Below, one piece after another: positions 11,658 to 23,459 of a stretch of 64,000 bases of DNA. Source of the stretch: Bremia lactucae (taxonomy: Eukaryota; Oomycota; Peronosporomycetes; Peronosporales; Peronosporaceae); NCBI RefSeq assembly GCF_004359215.1, contig NC_090622.1, forward strand, positions 678,252 to 742,251, given 5' to 3'. Below the pieces are notes generated by a model that worked only from the letters and a program-made list of their open reading frames with translations, was not told the DNA's origin and made no database searches. The first letter of the stretch is position 1; the number at the start of each line of letters is the position of its first letter. Position numbers and translations under genes: made by a program.

Positions 11658-11757
11658 NNNNNNNNNNNNNNNNNNNNNNNNNNNNNNNNNNNNNNNNNNN
11701 NNNNNNNNNNNNNNNNNNNNNNNNNNNNNNNNNNNNNNNNNNNNNNNNNNNNNNNNN
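11658..11757. other. assembly gap (100 N)
   Basis: Exactly 100 N, a conventional gap of unknown length between a family C fragment and a copia fragment. Confidence 0.95.
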
Positions 11758-11960
11758 TATTTGCATTATTGATTTTGTTCGAAATCAACATGGCGACAAA
11801 TAAGTCTGGGCGCGTTGTCCGTGAGGCCGCAAAGCTGGCATCTGCACGGATCAGTGTAGCTGTTGTTAATGAAATGGTTTCAGTAGACGCTAATGCGTCA
11901 ACTGTGGGGAATACGTCACCTCCTACTCATATTGCGGTGACGGTGACAAGTCATCTGCTA
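11758..11960 (+). pseudogene. Ty1/copia gag-protease junction fragment
   Basis: The translation (REAAKLASARISVAVV, then VDANASTVGNTSPP) matches the minus-strand copia frame at 23491-23706. There the same block leads into a protease-like GSGSKR motif after a zinc knuckle. Only the linker before protease remains here. Confidence 0.6.
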
Positions 11961-11972
11961 CACCAGTTGTAG

Positions 11973-13359
11973 GTGACTGGTCCAAGTCACCTGCATCGTC
12001 CGACTCAGTGGCCACTGTAAAGGCCGCCGAATTACCTTGGGCCTGTATTTCTATAACACTTGAGTACGAAGGCCGAGTCCGTTAAACCGTTGGGTTATAA
12101 CGTGACAACCAGAGAGGCGATGCCGAGGTTATTCGACCTGTCGGACCTATTTGGTGGGGAGTCATCAACAGATGATTCCGCGGGCGATGGCCACTCTGGT
12201 GTCGTTAGTATGCGTCACCAGGAACAAAGAGGTTGTGAAGGGAAGAGTGCTGGTGGTAGCGCCAATTTACTTTACCAGGAAAGGAGTGATTCTAGGGATC
12301 GCTCGAACGGCCAAGTTAACGTCATAGGTAACATGAGCCAACAGGAGAGGGAACTCATATACGTTACGGTTCGACCCTGAAGAGGCTTTCGACTTTCTCT
12401 AAGGGTAACCTTATTCGCTGGTCTGGTATGGTCAACGGTCGATATTAAATTCCGTTATTCGGCTCATTTAGGCTTCACAGACCTGATGAGAATTAAAAGA
12501 AATTTCATCATTGCATTTCCGGCATCGGTGGTACTCTTGTAAGCAGGCAAAGATGTTAAACCTTTATTTCAACCTTGGACATCCTTTGTACAGAATGTGC
12601 AAAACATAAGTCGTGAGGTCAGGCTTGACAAGCTGAATGGTTCAAGAAACGGACCGTAGTCAGTGCACGCTATAAATTGCGCTGTTGATTTAGAGTGGCA
12701 AGGATTCCTTGCCTCTCTTGGGAAGACTCATGCCCGTGCTGTTTTAAGGGTGCAAGTCATGCCCCCAAGGAATCATATTCCTTCAAAGATCCTCATTGGG
12801 AGACTCTCATCTCTTACGAGATGCGTCAAAAGATTGAGTACCTCCAATTCTTTTACGAGCGCGGAAAGCGCTCGTTCTCCGATAGACCTTCTGTCGAGGA
12901 GGATGAGTCTCGTCTTACTGCAGGACGAGACCAGGACCGTCCAGCATCAGCTGGGGACGAAATTCCAATCCATCTTGCGATGAAGGATACGAGTTTAAAG
13001 TTTTGGTTTAGGGTTTAGGGTTAGGGTTTAGGGTTTAGGGTTTAGGGTTTAGGGTTTAGGGTTTAGGGTTTAGGGTTTATGAATTTGAAGAGGGAGGGAA
13101 AATTGGGCTCGCCTTGTTTGACGAACCCGAATCAACATCGTTATTTGGATCACAATCTGACATTGATCACGAGCGGTCCTGTCGCCACGAAATATCGGTG
13201 ATGGTTGATAATGTTTCTCGTGACCAGTTGAGAAGCTGTACGCAGGTTGCGCCCGATCAACTGGCGTACGAAATATCACATCAGTCATTTCAAAACAAGC
13301 TGGCAGAAGCTCGTCAGGAGATCTCTTCCTTGGAGGAAACTATACCGTCTGGTTCATGA
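11973..13359 (+). pseudogene. family C-type opposite-strand ORF (C1), split by telomeric repeats
   Basis: Several + frames (12060-12380, 12695-13006, 13114-13359) together resemble the C2/C4 opposite-strand protein. There is an acidic/Ser-rich N-terminal part, then RIPCLSWEDSCP, comparable to LPCLTWVDRCP in C2. A segment antisense to the chromodomain follows, and finally a coiled-coil end (NKLAEARQEISSLEE). A 73-bp TTTAGGG tract interrupts it at 13007-13079. Divergence from C2 is high, so this is an old or different subfamily member. Confidence 0.5.
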
Positions 13360-13860
13360 AAACTAGACTCTGTTCCGAAACCATCAGACTTTGGCGGATG
13401 CCCTAGACCATTCTGGTGAAATCAGGAGTAACCTCGTACGGATGATACGGACGGAGATGACCACATAAAGCGTAGGATGCGTACGCAAAGTACGAGGTAG
13501 CTCGATCGTGTACGCATTGGCTTGGCGATGTTGTACACGAAACAAGATGATAATTGGGTAGTGTAATTTAGTACTGCCTACATTCGTCAGTACATGTTTT
13601 GATGGGTTTACCGTAGACAGGAGGACTAAGTCGTTAACATTAAATGAAAGTATGTTTGCTCTACCATTTTGTCCGAGTTCCGTTTCTGTCGGTGCACGAC
13701 ATCGGCGATAAATTCATGTATGAAACGGACCACTGCTCTCTCTGGCGAACAGAAAATCCGTGCTAGCTCGGTTTAAATTTTGTTTTCAGTGCTACTGGCT
13801 CGCACTGAGGAGAAATCAATCTCTTCATTATTGACTAGATAACGATGCTTAAAGACTCAC
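12850..13860 (-). pseudogene. gypsy pol 3' end, family C-type (C1)
   Basis: Minus-strand frames give LVLLSTVN and LRTHPTLYV (GPY/F module, about 13440-13650) and, after the telomeric tract, a chromodomain tail (YDETHPPRQKV type, about 12890-12960), as in C2 and C4. There are numerous frameshifts. Confidence 0.5.
13007..13079 (+). repeat. interstitial telomeric repeat (TTTAGGG)n
   Basis: Ten units (nine TTTAGGG and one TTAGGG at 13021-13026) plus a partial unit, 73 bp with no other mismatch. The G-rich strand is +. It lies inside the C1 retroelement, between blocks that are close together in C2 and C4. Confidence 0.97.
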
Positions 13861-13867
13861 AACGAAC

Positions 13868-13896
13868 TTTAAACCCTATTCCCATAACCCTAAACC
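13868..13896. repeat. degenerate C-rich telomere-like tract
   Basis: Four imperfect CCCTAAA-like units (AAACCCT, ATTCCCA, TAACCCT, AAACCT) lie on +, the orientation opposite to the tract at 13007-13079, about 790 bp away. Confidence 0.45.
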
Positions 13897-13941
13897 TCAC
13901 ACCATAGACCCTTAAGGGTTTATTTTCTATGACTCTCATGA

Positions 13942-14139
13942 TTAAAACGTAAAACGTTCATTCTGAGTCTTCTCATCAAGGACACTTTCATCCATCAATG
14001 AGCTGCTGAGAAACCGTTCGTTCCTAGGAAATACTATTGCCGACCTAATATCGGCCACGTACACTTTCGACGATTTTAGCAGCAATGACAACTTCTTGGT
14101 CATACTTATGAGCTTTTTGTTTGATTGTATCTTCGGCAT
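13942..14139 (-). pseudogene. family C protease-RT linker fragment
   Basis: The minus frame reads VADIRSAIVF, then SSSLMDESVLDEKT. This matches the linker before RT in C2 (38290-38380, +), C5 (31800-31850, +) and C4 (minus, about 56770-56870). Confidence 0.6.
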
Positions 14140-14388
14140 TCGTGACTAGCTCAATTTCCGCCCCAGATCGACTGGTTGTCGCGGTCCTTTGAACGTCGAA
14201 AGGAATTCGACCTCAGCGAAGGGAAGTGTTCGCCCCAAGAGACTGGCCTCACGTCGCCGTGGTAGACGTGCGTTTACGACATAAGAAGTGCACGAAGAGA
14301 GCGATGGACCTCTTTGTGCTGCTTGCACAGTCCTTGAGGCGCCCCATGCGATTTGCGTACTTCGCGTCCCCGCGAAGTTATTGTGACA

Positions 14389-14586
14389 GTGGTCGAGCAG
14401 AGGCTTCCACTTAAAAGTAATGTGGTCAAGTAAGAGCTTCCACAAGAAACTATGGTGGTCGAGCTGAAGCTCCAACAAGAGAGAAACATGGTCAATCAAG
14501 AGCTCCCACACGAGAGAAATGTGGTTGAGCAGGGGCTCCCACTCGTGAGAAACGTGGTCGAGCAGGGGCTCCCACATCATGCGACA
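14389..14586. repeat. 33-bp tandem repeat, six units
   Basis: Six consecutive 33-bp units (consensus GTGGTCGAGCAGGGGCTCCC plus 13 bases) start at 14389, 14422, 14455, 14488, 14521 and 14554. The period is a multiple of three. On - it is open as an 11-residue repeat (EPLLDHVSHEW type) within a 155-codon frame (14146-14613), and on + as VVEQGLPLVRN. Either frame or neither could be meaningful. Confidence 0.9.
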
Positions 14587-14785
14587 ACGGTAAGCCTGCG
14601 ACGCTTCCGTCATATAAGTTCGGTGCGAATGGGCACGGCCTTACATACCTGGGGTCACCACACTCGACCGACTTGGCGTCGATCCACGTGTTGGAATACG
14701 TGGAAGACAGCTCACGACGCCGTCGATTCGTCGACGTCGTGCAACCACCTCGCATTGCATCCTCCATTACACAGTTTCGGGTTGT

Positions 14786-17700
14786 CCTGGAAGCATTTCC
14801 TGCGCGGCCTGAATGCAGGTATAATTGATCAAAAGTGCTTGGTCATAGAGGAGACCACAGACAGCATCTTCTCACTTAAAGCAGCCGAGTCTGCTTTACG
14901 TCTCAAGAGAACTTTACCAAAAGTCAGCGTGGGGAGAGCGATTCGCGGCTTAATCTTTCAAGGCTTTACGCAAATCACGTAACCCGACCTATCAAACCGT
15001 CTACGAATACGCAAACTGTGTCTCTTAACAAAATTCCGGCTAAAATCCCTTCTGATCGGGGAATTGAACACGAGGTTGACCTCGTACCTGGGTTTAAGTA
15101 CTCTGTGACGCGGCAGTGGTCGCTGCTGCGCAATCAAGTCAAGGCGATTGACGACTTCTTCAAGGGTTACCGCCAAGTAAGCCATGTGCGTGACAGTGTT
15201 TCGCCTTATTAAAGTTTACCTTCTGTGCCAAGAAGGCAACTGGCGTATAGCGCATCGTCCACCCCTTAAAAATAGATGAACGATGCCACTATTTCAGCGC
15301 AGAACACCGATACTTAGAAAGGACATGGGGCTGATTTCCTTGGCGGGAAGTGTTATTAACAGTGCCATCGACCAGACCGATGGTTTTTGCCAAATTATAA
15401 TGAGATCGAGTGATATTTTTCTGAGAGCGGTCAGCACGCCTAGTGGTATACTTTGGTATTGGTTGATAATGCCGCAGAGACTGAAGAACGCTCCCGCCAT
15501 ATTAAATCGCATGTGCTGCGACCACTCCGCGAGTTTGCACAGAGTAACTTCGACGACATATAATTTCATAGTCGCTTTGAGGGCGACCTCAGTGAAATTG
15601 ACGTAAATTTGAGGCACTTTAAACAAGTATTTCAAGTGATGAAAGACAGCAAACTTTACGCGAATTAAAAGAAGTGTGCATTTGCGCGCCAAAAATCCGG
15701 TCCTTGACTGCTTCGTGAGTAAATCAGAGGTTCGAGCCGATCTTGAAGAGGTTTCATCTATCTGCTCATGACCAACATCCTACGAACCCCACAAAATTGT
15801 GTCAATGGCTTGATTTAGCAAATTATCTGCACAAGGACACAAGAGATTACGCTGGATCTATTTAGCCATTATCGTCATTCCTTAAGAGAGGCGTCATGAG
15901 ATCTTGGCGTCCCGAATAGTTTGGCTTCGGCTCCAGTCGTGATCTTGCCAGACGAGTCGAAGCCGTTTCATGTCGTATGCGATGCCAGCGATTTCGCGAT
16001 TGGCTTGGATGGCTCGCTGGCTTTCTTTTTTGTATGAGTACAACTTCGTTGTTATCTTGAAGCCAGGCAAGAATAATATGTTTTGCCGATGCCCTGTCGC
16101 GACGCCCTGGCTACGATCTTGGCTTGAACTTTGGTCGTCAGAATACTGATGATAATGACGACAGGTGCGCGGCGTGCGTGTTACTAAATTTAACTCGATT
16201 CGTTCCTCACGATGAAATTGTAGCGGCTTACGACGACGACTCCGAAAACGCTGACACATAATCGCACTTCTACGCTCACCCCAAAGATACTTCAGTGGGT
16301 GATCTTTCCAGTTCGAACCGTGATCACATCACACGTTACACTTAAGACAGAGATACAGCATCGATCGTTTTGATGAGCCACCGCCGGTGGTTGTCAACGA
16401 TCCTGATCTACGAGCTCGGATAATTTAGGAGTTACATGATTTCCCAGCTGAAAGTCATCTGGGCCGCGAAAAGGCTTTCGCAGCTGTTTGCGCAGTTTTT
16501 ACTGGCTTCACTTGTGTTAGTGGGTGTAATTGGTGCAAACCTGTGAAATTTATTAGCGTGTGAAGCCGTCGCCTTCGTCGAAGGCTTCCCTGCGACCACT
16601 TCCTATCGCCTCAGAGGCATGGCACTCAATTGTATGGATTTCTTCTTTGACCTTCCACCTGACGACAGAGGCCGCATGGGCATCTTGGCATTTGTCGACG
16701 GTTTCAATCAAATGAGTCATCTAATTTCTGTAACGGCGCAAATCATTGTGGCGGAGACTGCGGCGCACTTCATCGACGCGGTACACCCCCTTCTTGATCT
16801 TCCGAAGTTGTTTGTGATCGACCGTGATCCACGATTCACTTCCACCTTCTGGTCTAAACTGTTCGAGCTTCTCGGAACAAGATTGCTGATGTCGATGGCA
16901 CCCGATTAGGAGACGGATGGGCAACCTGAACACGTCAACCGCATCTTTGAATACGTTCTTAACAGCTACTCAACATCGTTTCTCAATTAGAGCTCCTTTA
17001 CTGCTTGCTGAACTCGCGCTCAACAGCGCAGAATGCGCGTCGACGGGTTTGACGTCTTTCTTTGCTAATATGCGCGCCACCCTCGCGTTCCCGCTCTTTT
17101 TGCCGTGAGTAGTCCCACGGCGCTTCGTGGCTCCATTCTGGAGGAGGATATAGCCGATGTCGACCATTCAAATTATCGAGTGCACCTCACGCCATGACCA
17201 GCGCTAATTGGGTCACACGGTCGCAGTTGCGGCTACCGATCTCGACGCCACCCAAAGCGGCGTGCCTCTTGGCGAAGTAGACTTCGCAGACATCAAACGA
17301 TCCGTTTTTGAGGGTCGACGTCCGCGGCACTGCCTCATGCGGCTATCGGCGCGTCCGATCGATGACGTTGCTGTGAGCGACTTCATGCTGCAGCGGCAGT
17401 CAATAGCCTGATTTGTCCGGATACACTTTAGGCTTATATGGACAAACAAAAAGAGAGGACGTACAAACGTGAAAGAAAAAATCACGAATATTTTTTTAGG
17501 CAGAGGATCGTGAACATCTGTCAGCCGGATGCATAAGAGTCTCAGCGGTGACAAATTTGGGAGCATGTAACCTCGCTTCGAGATTTATTGGCGTCTTGAA
17601 GGTATTAAAGAAGCCTACACTCCCGACATACCCGCTTATCTACGATTGCACCCGACGTTCAACGTCTGGCGGCTGAAGGCGTATGTTCCAGCTACGATTC

Positions 17701-18240
17701 CCGAGTCTGCTCAGCAGGCTGAGATAGTGGCGCGTTAAGAATCAATCCCGGCGAGCCTGTCACTGAGCCGACATCGAGCAAGGCTGCAATCCAGCTTTCG
17801 GTTAACAGACGATGTGGCGGAATAGATCCTTACACACTCGAGCATCTAGCGATTTGACTGACGAATCTCAGTTGCCGCCCGCCCTGCTTGCGCAGCACAC
17901 TCCGATGCTTCCTCCGCTTCGAGCTGAGTACCAGCAGCCCGGTTTTTCGCGGCGTCCGCATCGTCCGCATCGTCTTGGGCGACCAGGACGAATGTTATAC
18001 CATTGCGATGGTTAAGCTCACCTTGTGGATGCTGAGGGAGAATTTCGCCGGATTGTTGATCGACTTGATCATCACTCGGATCCACCGAGTGAGTTCGGTC
18101 TAATGGCATTTGAGGAGCGCGCGATTTCAATCGCTCGCCGCTATCAGACACGCTGAATGGGTACTTATCCCGAGAAAGATACATGAGGACCTCGCTTCTC
18201 CCTTCTTCGTGACGTTGCCGATGTCGTTTGAGAGTTTGAT
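14786..18240 (+). pseudogene. Ty3/gypsy family D pol, heavily decayed
   Basis: The linker LSWKHFLRGLNAGIIDQKCL is at 14791-14850 and the RT start RGIEHEVDLVPGFKYSVTRQW at 15057. RT blocks follow to about 15740, then RNase H remnants (CDASDFAIGL type, near 15980). The integrase core (FFFDLPPDDRGRMGILAFVD, then VIDRDPRFTSTFW) is at 16619-16909 and GPY/F (LRLHPTFNVW) at 17642-17680. The chromodomain near 18138-18230 reads RRYQTR-stop-MGTYPEKDT-stop-GPR, with two TGA codons at the usual Trp positions. No gag or LTR could be assigned. Confidence 0.75.
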
Positions 18241-18943
18241 GCCAATTCGTTCTTTGCGCTGAGTCCTCGGGAACTTCGAGGCGAGCATATGTCACGACGA
18301 CGTTCCAGCTTGTAGATTCGTCTCCGAGTTGCGAATGCGGTCTCCGCCTTGCGCAAAGAATTTGCAACGACCTTAAGATGACCTGGCGGACTCGACGCTG
18401 TCGGCGGAGTCGACGCGATCTGCGACGAATAGTGGAGGCTTTTTAAAACCAAGGCTAAGCTCCTACTTGCCGACACAAGCCTGCTCGATCTCGCTGAGCG
18501 GTCGCCTAGCGATTTGGGTTCTCCAAGATGCCCTAGTCGGTCTAGGCTTGACGGACACGTGGACGAAGCAGAAGCGGTCCTCGTTTTAAGCGTTCTCACA
18601 CTATGCCGCGTAAAGCGCTGAGGGAATAATCAGCGCGGAGATCTTCCCTGTCGACCAAACCGACAAAGATGGGACCGCTGGACATCGATTTTACTGCCTG
18701 ATAAAGGCACACAACGACGTCTGATGCGCATAATATCCGACGCCGTCAATTATCTTTCCACGCAGGCTGCGGAAGCGTCGGAAATAATCTCGCAGGGTCC
18801 GGAGTATCCGCTCTGGGCAAGTCGTACAGCACCCACAGCTGAATGGCGACGTCCTCTAAATGGATGCATGCACTGCCGCTGATGTTATGGTCTTCTGCGA
18901 GACTGCTTACACTTCGTTCCGTCATAGTTGCCTGAGTCTTCAT
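17846..18943 (-). pseudogene. family D opposite-strand ORF
   Basis: The minus frames start with ATG at 18943 (MKTQATMTERSVSSLAEDHN, then LWVLYDL). They continue through a Ser/Arg-rich part (18165-18599) and a 173-codon frame (17846-18367) with HQTLKRHRQRHEEGRSEVL, ending in an Ala/Glu-rich coiled coil (LEAEEASECAAQAGR). The frame lies downstream of pol and overlaps the chromodomain antisense, as in families A, B and C. Sequence similarity to the other families is not evident by eye; position and layout are. Confidence 0.45.
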
Positions 18944-19029
18944 CGTCTCTTAAAGTTTTCAAAGATAAACTTTACATATATTACGAGCTAACTTAATGCT
19001 TTCTCACGTACACATGTAAGCCAGTAACG

Positions 19030-19190
19030 TCTCTCTAAGCCGTTACAACAACCTTGTTGTGTGATGTCGCCGTAAGCTCCTACCACCTACTGCTGCACGC
19101 GAGAGAAGACGGTTGATCCGCTTTCTCCCGTTGCCAGGATGTGAATGCGAAATCGCTTAAGAAGTGCCCGCCTACACACAGAGTAAACCT
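19030..19190 (+). repeat. LTR-A-like remnant
   Basis: The order of words (GTTACAACAACCTTG, CACGCGAGAGAAG, CCCGCCTACA) parallels the last 160 bp of LTR-A at about 4740-4897, with many differences. It is probably the 3' LTR remnant of family D or a related element. Confidence 0.4.
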
Positions 19191-19799
19191 TTTTGTATTT
19201 ACTGCGTATATACCTGGGACGCTTATGCATCTGACATGTTCCAATGAAAAAGTTGAGGAATACATCTGCTTTGGCCTCAGGTCGCGGGACCGTGCTAATT
19301 GAAGCAACTTTTCATAGCTCTGAAGTTAATAAATCAACGACCGCAAAATTATAATGTTGCTTTTATAAGTTTCTAAGACTTTCTACCGACGCATGCATTG
19401 ATTGACGAGTTCTTTACGCCGTTACACCTCCTCTTTAAGATGATTTTTTTTATTGAGAATAGTAATGAATACGAAGCAATTTGCTATAAATTTATTCTGG
19501 CTGCTCTTCTAAAGACAATATATTCTAATTACATTCCAGAACAAAAAAAGTGGAAGGCTGCATGCATCATCTTTGTTTGGATATTGTCAGATTAAATTGC
19601 CAAATTGCCGTAAGAGAATAGTATTCGTGACAAATTCCCGAGCACCTTGACCATCACAGACGCGACCGCAGAGTCGGCATTTGACGTGGTGACTCCAACA
19701 CTAATCGTTTATGCAATTTGCATGCTAACTGCTCGCTGAGTACTCGCTTAATTTGTAATTGCAACATATTTTTTCTCTCGCCGGGCTTGGCAGGCAGTG
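19191..19799. other. AT-rich stretch without recognised gene
   Basis: Short frames only, with no domain or repeat recognised. Confidence 0.5.
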
Positions 19800-20017
19800 G
19801 TACACCGAGAATGTAACAGGTGTACGTTACATAAATATTATTTACTATATGAGGAATAACAAACATTATTTCCTATGAGAGGGAATAAATAAGAAGTAAA
19901 AAAATATAATCGTTATTAGTTTTGACTTGATAATTTCAATATCACCAAATTTGGTAATATTGACGCAATAAGACATTAATTCTTTTGATGAGTTGATTAA
20001 ACTTTTAATCAACCTCG
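19800..20017 (-). repeat. dispersed AT-rich hairpin repeat, copy 1
   Basis: The reverse complement of this stretch aligns by eye with 42008-42210 over about 200 bp. Shared words include GGTTGATT, GCGTCAATATTACCAAA, TTATTCCTC and AATAATATTTATG. Internal short palindromes (GGTTGATT..AATCAAC and ATTACCAAATTTGGTGAT) suggest a foldback or MITE-like nature. Its class is unknown. Confidence 0.5.
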
Positions 20018-20084
20018 CCAATCGTTATCAGTCACGATTGTGCGGTGCGCAGTGAGGCGCCATACAGAGTTAATTATTAATATA

Positions 20085-23000
20085 ACAAAGTCAGTAGTAG
20101 ATAGAAGACCGTTACGTATTCGTATCGAAGACGTGCTCTACGTTCCTGGTTAGTATGTTGACTTCTTTCGATCCCTGCATTGTATGAAGTGGTACTCAAG
20201 TGAACCAGAAGGGGAAATTGTTTGTTCTCGAATGTGAACAAGTTGTCTGCAAACATGAGTGAAGTGTTCGCGGTGGACGAAACCTGTGAGTCCAACTTTA
20301 TGGCACGCTCAACTAAATATCTGACTTAAAAACCCTAAAGAATTGTGTCGGATGATTTAAATGGAAGATAAGTCGGCCGTTGTGGAAGACCAAGATGACA
20401 TATGTGAAGGTTGTGTGACTGGCAAGTCGTCAATTAAGCCATTTCTTAAGTCAACTTACGGTGAACTTAAGACGACGTCATTACTTCGAGTAGTTCATAA
20501 TGACGTTATGGGTCCCATGGAGACCAAGTCATAGGGTGGAGCGAGATTCGTGGTTACATTTATTGACATTTTATGATATGTCGTCGCGTACTGTATTGCG
20601 CACAAGTTGGACGTGGTCGATAAATTTGTTGAGTACAAGTAGATAATAGAGAATAAATTGGATGCTAGGATTCAATGTACTTGCACCGATAATGGTAGCG
20701 AATATATTAACAATCGCTTTGATCAAGTGTGTCGACAGGCTGAAATTGTACACCAAGCGACAGTTCGTATTCGCCACAGCAAAATTGGAGGATGAACTGG
20801 ACGCTGACGGAAGAGCACGGTCAATGATTAATTACATGCAAGTTGAGAAGAATTGGTGGGCTGAAGCCACAAAACTACGGTATATACTACGAATTCTGTA
20901 CCCTGCGCTTCTTACTCAACCAAGATTCCGTTTGAGGTTTGCTTTGGAGCGAAGCCAGACCTGTCGCATTTGCAAGTTTTCGGCTCGCAAGGGTACGCTT
21001 ACATCGATAAATCTAAACGATAAAAGCTGGATAAATAAGCATTCCGCTGCATGTTTTTGGGCTACGCAGATGGTGTGAAGGGCTACCGTGTTTGGAATTA
21101 CGCCGCCAGTCGATTTTAAACGACTGGAAATTACGAGGTCAGTGCTAATCCAAGAACTACCCAAGTCTAAGTATGCGGAAGTTGGTGGTGGTAGTCGCAC
21201 TCAAAGTGTGCATCATCATGGCGATAAAGGGACGTCTCGGTTTAATTGCCGTGCATTTCAACCAGGAGCGAAAGTGAACTGAAGGTGGTGAATCATATCG
21301 GCACCAATCCGCTTATTTCATCTTTTAGCGAAATTGACTTAATGAGTCCAAGTCATAATACCATTGTCTGTTCTGACATTGCATTTGATATCGACGACAT
21401 TTACATGGAGCCGAGTGATAAGAATGCAGATACGGATTAAGCGTCCAGAGGGGGCTTGGGTACTATCGACGACTGCTCGGATTTGGTGCCATCTCGATAT
21501 GGTGGACACAATGCACCGGCTGCGTTGTTACACGATCAGAATTCTAAAGCATTAATTTTCGTAAATAATTCTGATGTAATTGTACCTGTAAAGAGTGACA
21601 ATGGCGTGGAACTCGCGACAAAACGTAATGCATCGCATATGAGTCAGCGAATACGGCACTGGAAGCCTCATCGACAAATTAAAATGCGATACGTTCTCCT
21701 CAATCTAACATGTGGAGTGACGCGATCAAGACTGAGCAACAAGCATTAAATCAAAAGAGAACATGGAGCGCGGTGAAGAAATTTCCGGTCAAAACGTGAT
21801 CGGAACCAAGTGAATTCGCGATTAAGTGGAATAAAAGTGGAAAAAATCGATCGATTTAAGGCTCGTTTTTTTGCATCGGGTTATAAAGAAACGTATGGTG
21901 TGGATTATTGCGACATGTACTCTCCGGTAGCAAACATGAATTCGATTTGTGTCTTCCTGGCAGTGTGCTGTCATTTCGGTATGACTATTCGCCAGTATGA
22001 TGTTGACACGGCCTTCCTAAATGCAATGTGTTAAGAATATGTATACATCTCTGCGCCGCAAGGTTTTGAAATGGACGCGAGTCCAGTATTGAAGCTCAAT
22101 CGAAGTTTGTACGGACTAAAAAAAATCTGCTGCAACATGGTTCAAGACCATTTCGTGCATTTTTTTGCAAATTGGGCTTTGTTTTATGTGCTTCGGACCC
22201 GTGTGTATTTGTCCGTCATAAGGCAACCATTCGTGGGCTTATGTGACTTTATGTGTCAACGATATACTTATTAGAGATAATTCTGCAGGATCAATTGTCA
22301 AAGTTGCGATTGAATTTGCAGGTCATTTCAAGGTAAAGACGCTAGGCAATGTTAAATTTGTCATTGGCATTGAAGTGACGTACGAGCAGCATACGAAGAA
22401 GCTCAAGATTAGGTAAAGTGCGTGCATTGACATAATGATTGAATAATTTAACCAAGGCGACGAGAAAGTGGTTAGCAACAAGTGTGAAAGGGTCAAGTCA
22501 TGCTCAAGTGCGAGAAAAACGACCCAAACATGGAGAATCGTCTATATTGATCTCTAGTGGGATCACTTCTGTATGTGGCAACAGGAACAATTCCTGAATT
22601 ACGTTTGTAATGAGTTGATTGAGTCTACATTAGGAGAAACCAAGTGAAGAGCACTAAAATGCAGCTGCTTGTGTGCTACGCTATTTGAAGTCGACTGCAA
22701 CGAATCGAATTTGCTGTCATAGCAATTTTGGTGAGCTAAACATGAGTGCATTTGTAATGCAGATTGGGGAAGTGACAAGGATAATCGACGTTCGACATCT
22801 GAAGTCATGGTTATGGTCAATGAGCCTCCTGTCATTTTCAAGTCGAAGCTTCAAAACACTGTCCTTTAAGTACAGCGGAAGCTGAATATGTGGCGCTTTC
22901 GCTGTGCATCCAAGAGGTTTTGTGGACAAAGAGCTTATTGATAGAATGAAAGTCAACATCGACGATCCAGTCATACAATCAGAGTGCGATTGCTATTGCA

Positions 23001-23190
23001 AAGAACGATGGATACCAAAGTCAAGCGAAGCACATTGATATTCGTTATCATTTTGTTCGCAGCCAAGTCAAGGCCAAGATTATTTATTTGAAATTTATCG
23101 ATACTAGTCTCCAACTCGCCGATTTTCTGACCAAGGCAGTTTCGACTAAGAAATTTCAGTTTCTTGTGGCGAAGATAAACGTTGGAAACT
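20085..23190 (+). pseudogene. Ty1/copia protease(end)-integrase-RT-RNase H
   Basis: The order is copia-type, with integrase before RT. The end of protease reads DVLYVPGLVC and NLLSIPAL (frames mixed, 20130-20180). GAG-pre-integrase and integrase core follow (CVTGKSSIKPF, VHNDVMGPME, 20410-20525). Next is the integrase C-terminal block (AYIDKSKR, CMFLGYADGVKGYRVWNY, 20995-21105). RT has RFKARFFASGYKETYGVDYC and YDVDTAFLNAMC (21854-22034), then PQGFEMDASPVLKLNRSLYG. RNase H has EYVALSLCIQE and KHIDIRYHFVR (22885-23060). Stops and frameshifts occur throughout. Gag and the start of protease are absent here but present inverted at 23460-24390. Confidence 0.85.
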
Positions 23191-23208
23191 TCTAGTCAAG
23201 AAAGAGTG

Positions 23209-23455
23209 TTGATGATGGAAACGAAGTGGACGCTCACATATCGTCTGTAAGTTTATTTACACATTTTCGGTTTCAAGCAGTAGCTGAGATGCAGCATTTA
23301 TAAGGCCGATGGACGACCTTCTTATTGCTTCTTTGCGCTAGCTAGCCGAATGCAAGGTAGGTTTTTTAAATGACTAATATACCTTCCAATTTACTTCCTA
23401 CCCGACAAGTTGACTACTCGGTTATATTTACCTCAGTAAAAGACGGAGTCAAAGA
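23209..23455 (+). repeat. copia 3' LTR (partial)
   Basis: Starts TGTTGATGATGG just after the RNase H end and contains a TTTATAAGG box near 23296. It runs to where the inverted gag-protease segment begins. No second copy lies in the window, so the 3' boundary is inferred. Confidence 0.45.
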
Positions 23456-23459
23456 CATG

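Noticed and set aside
11769..11972. Considered as the N-terminus of a family C opposite-strand ORF
   Set aside because: It matches the minus-strand copia linker at 23491-23706 that follows a zinc knuckle, so it is a copia fragment joined to other sequence.
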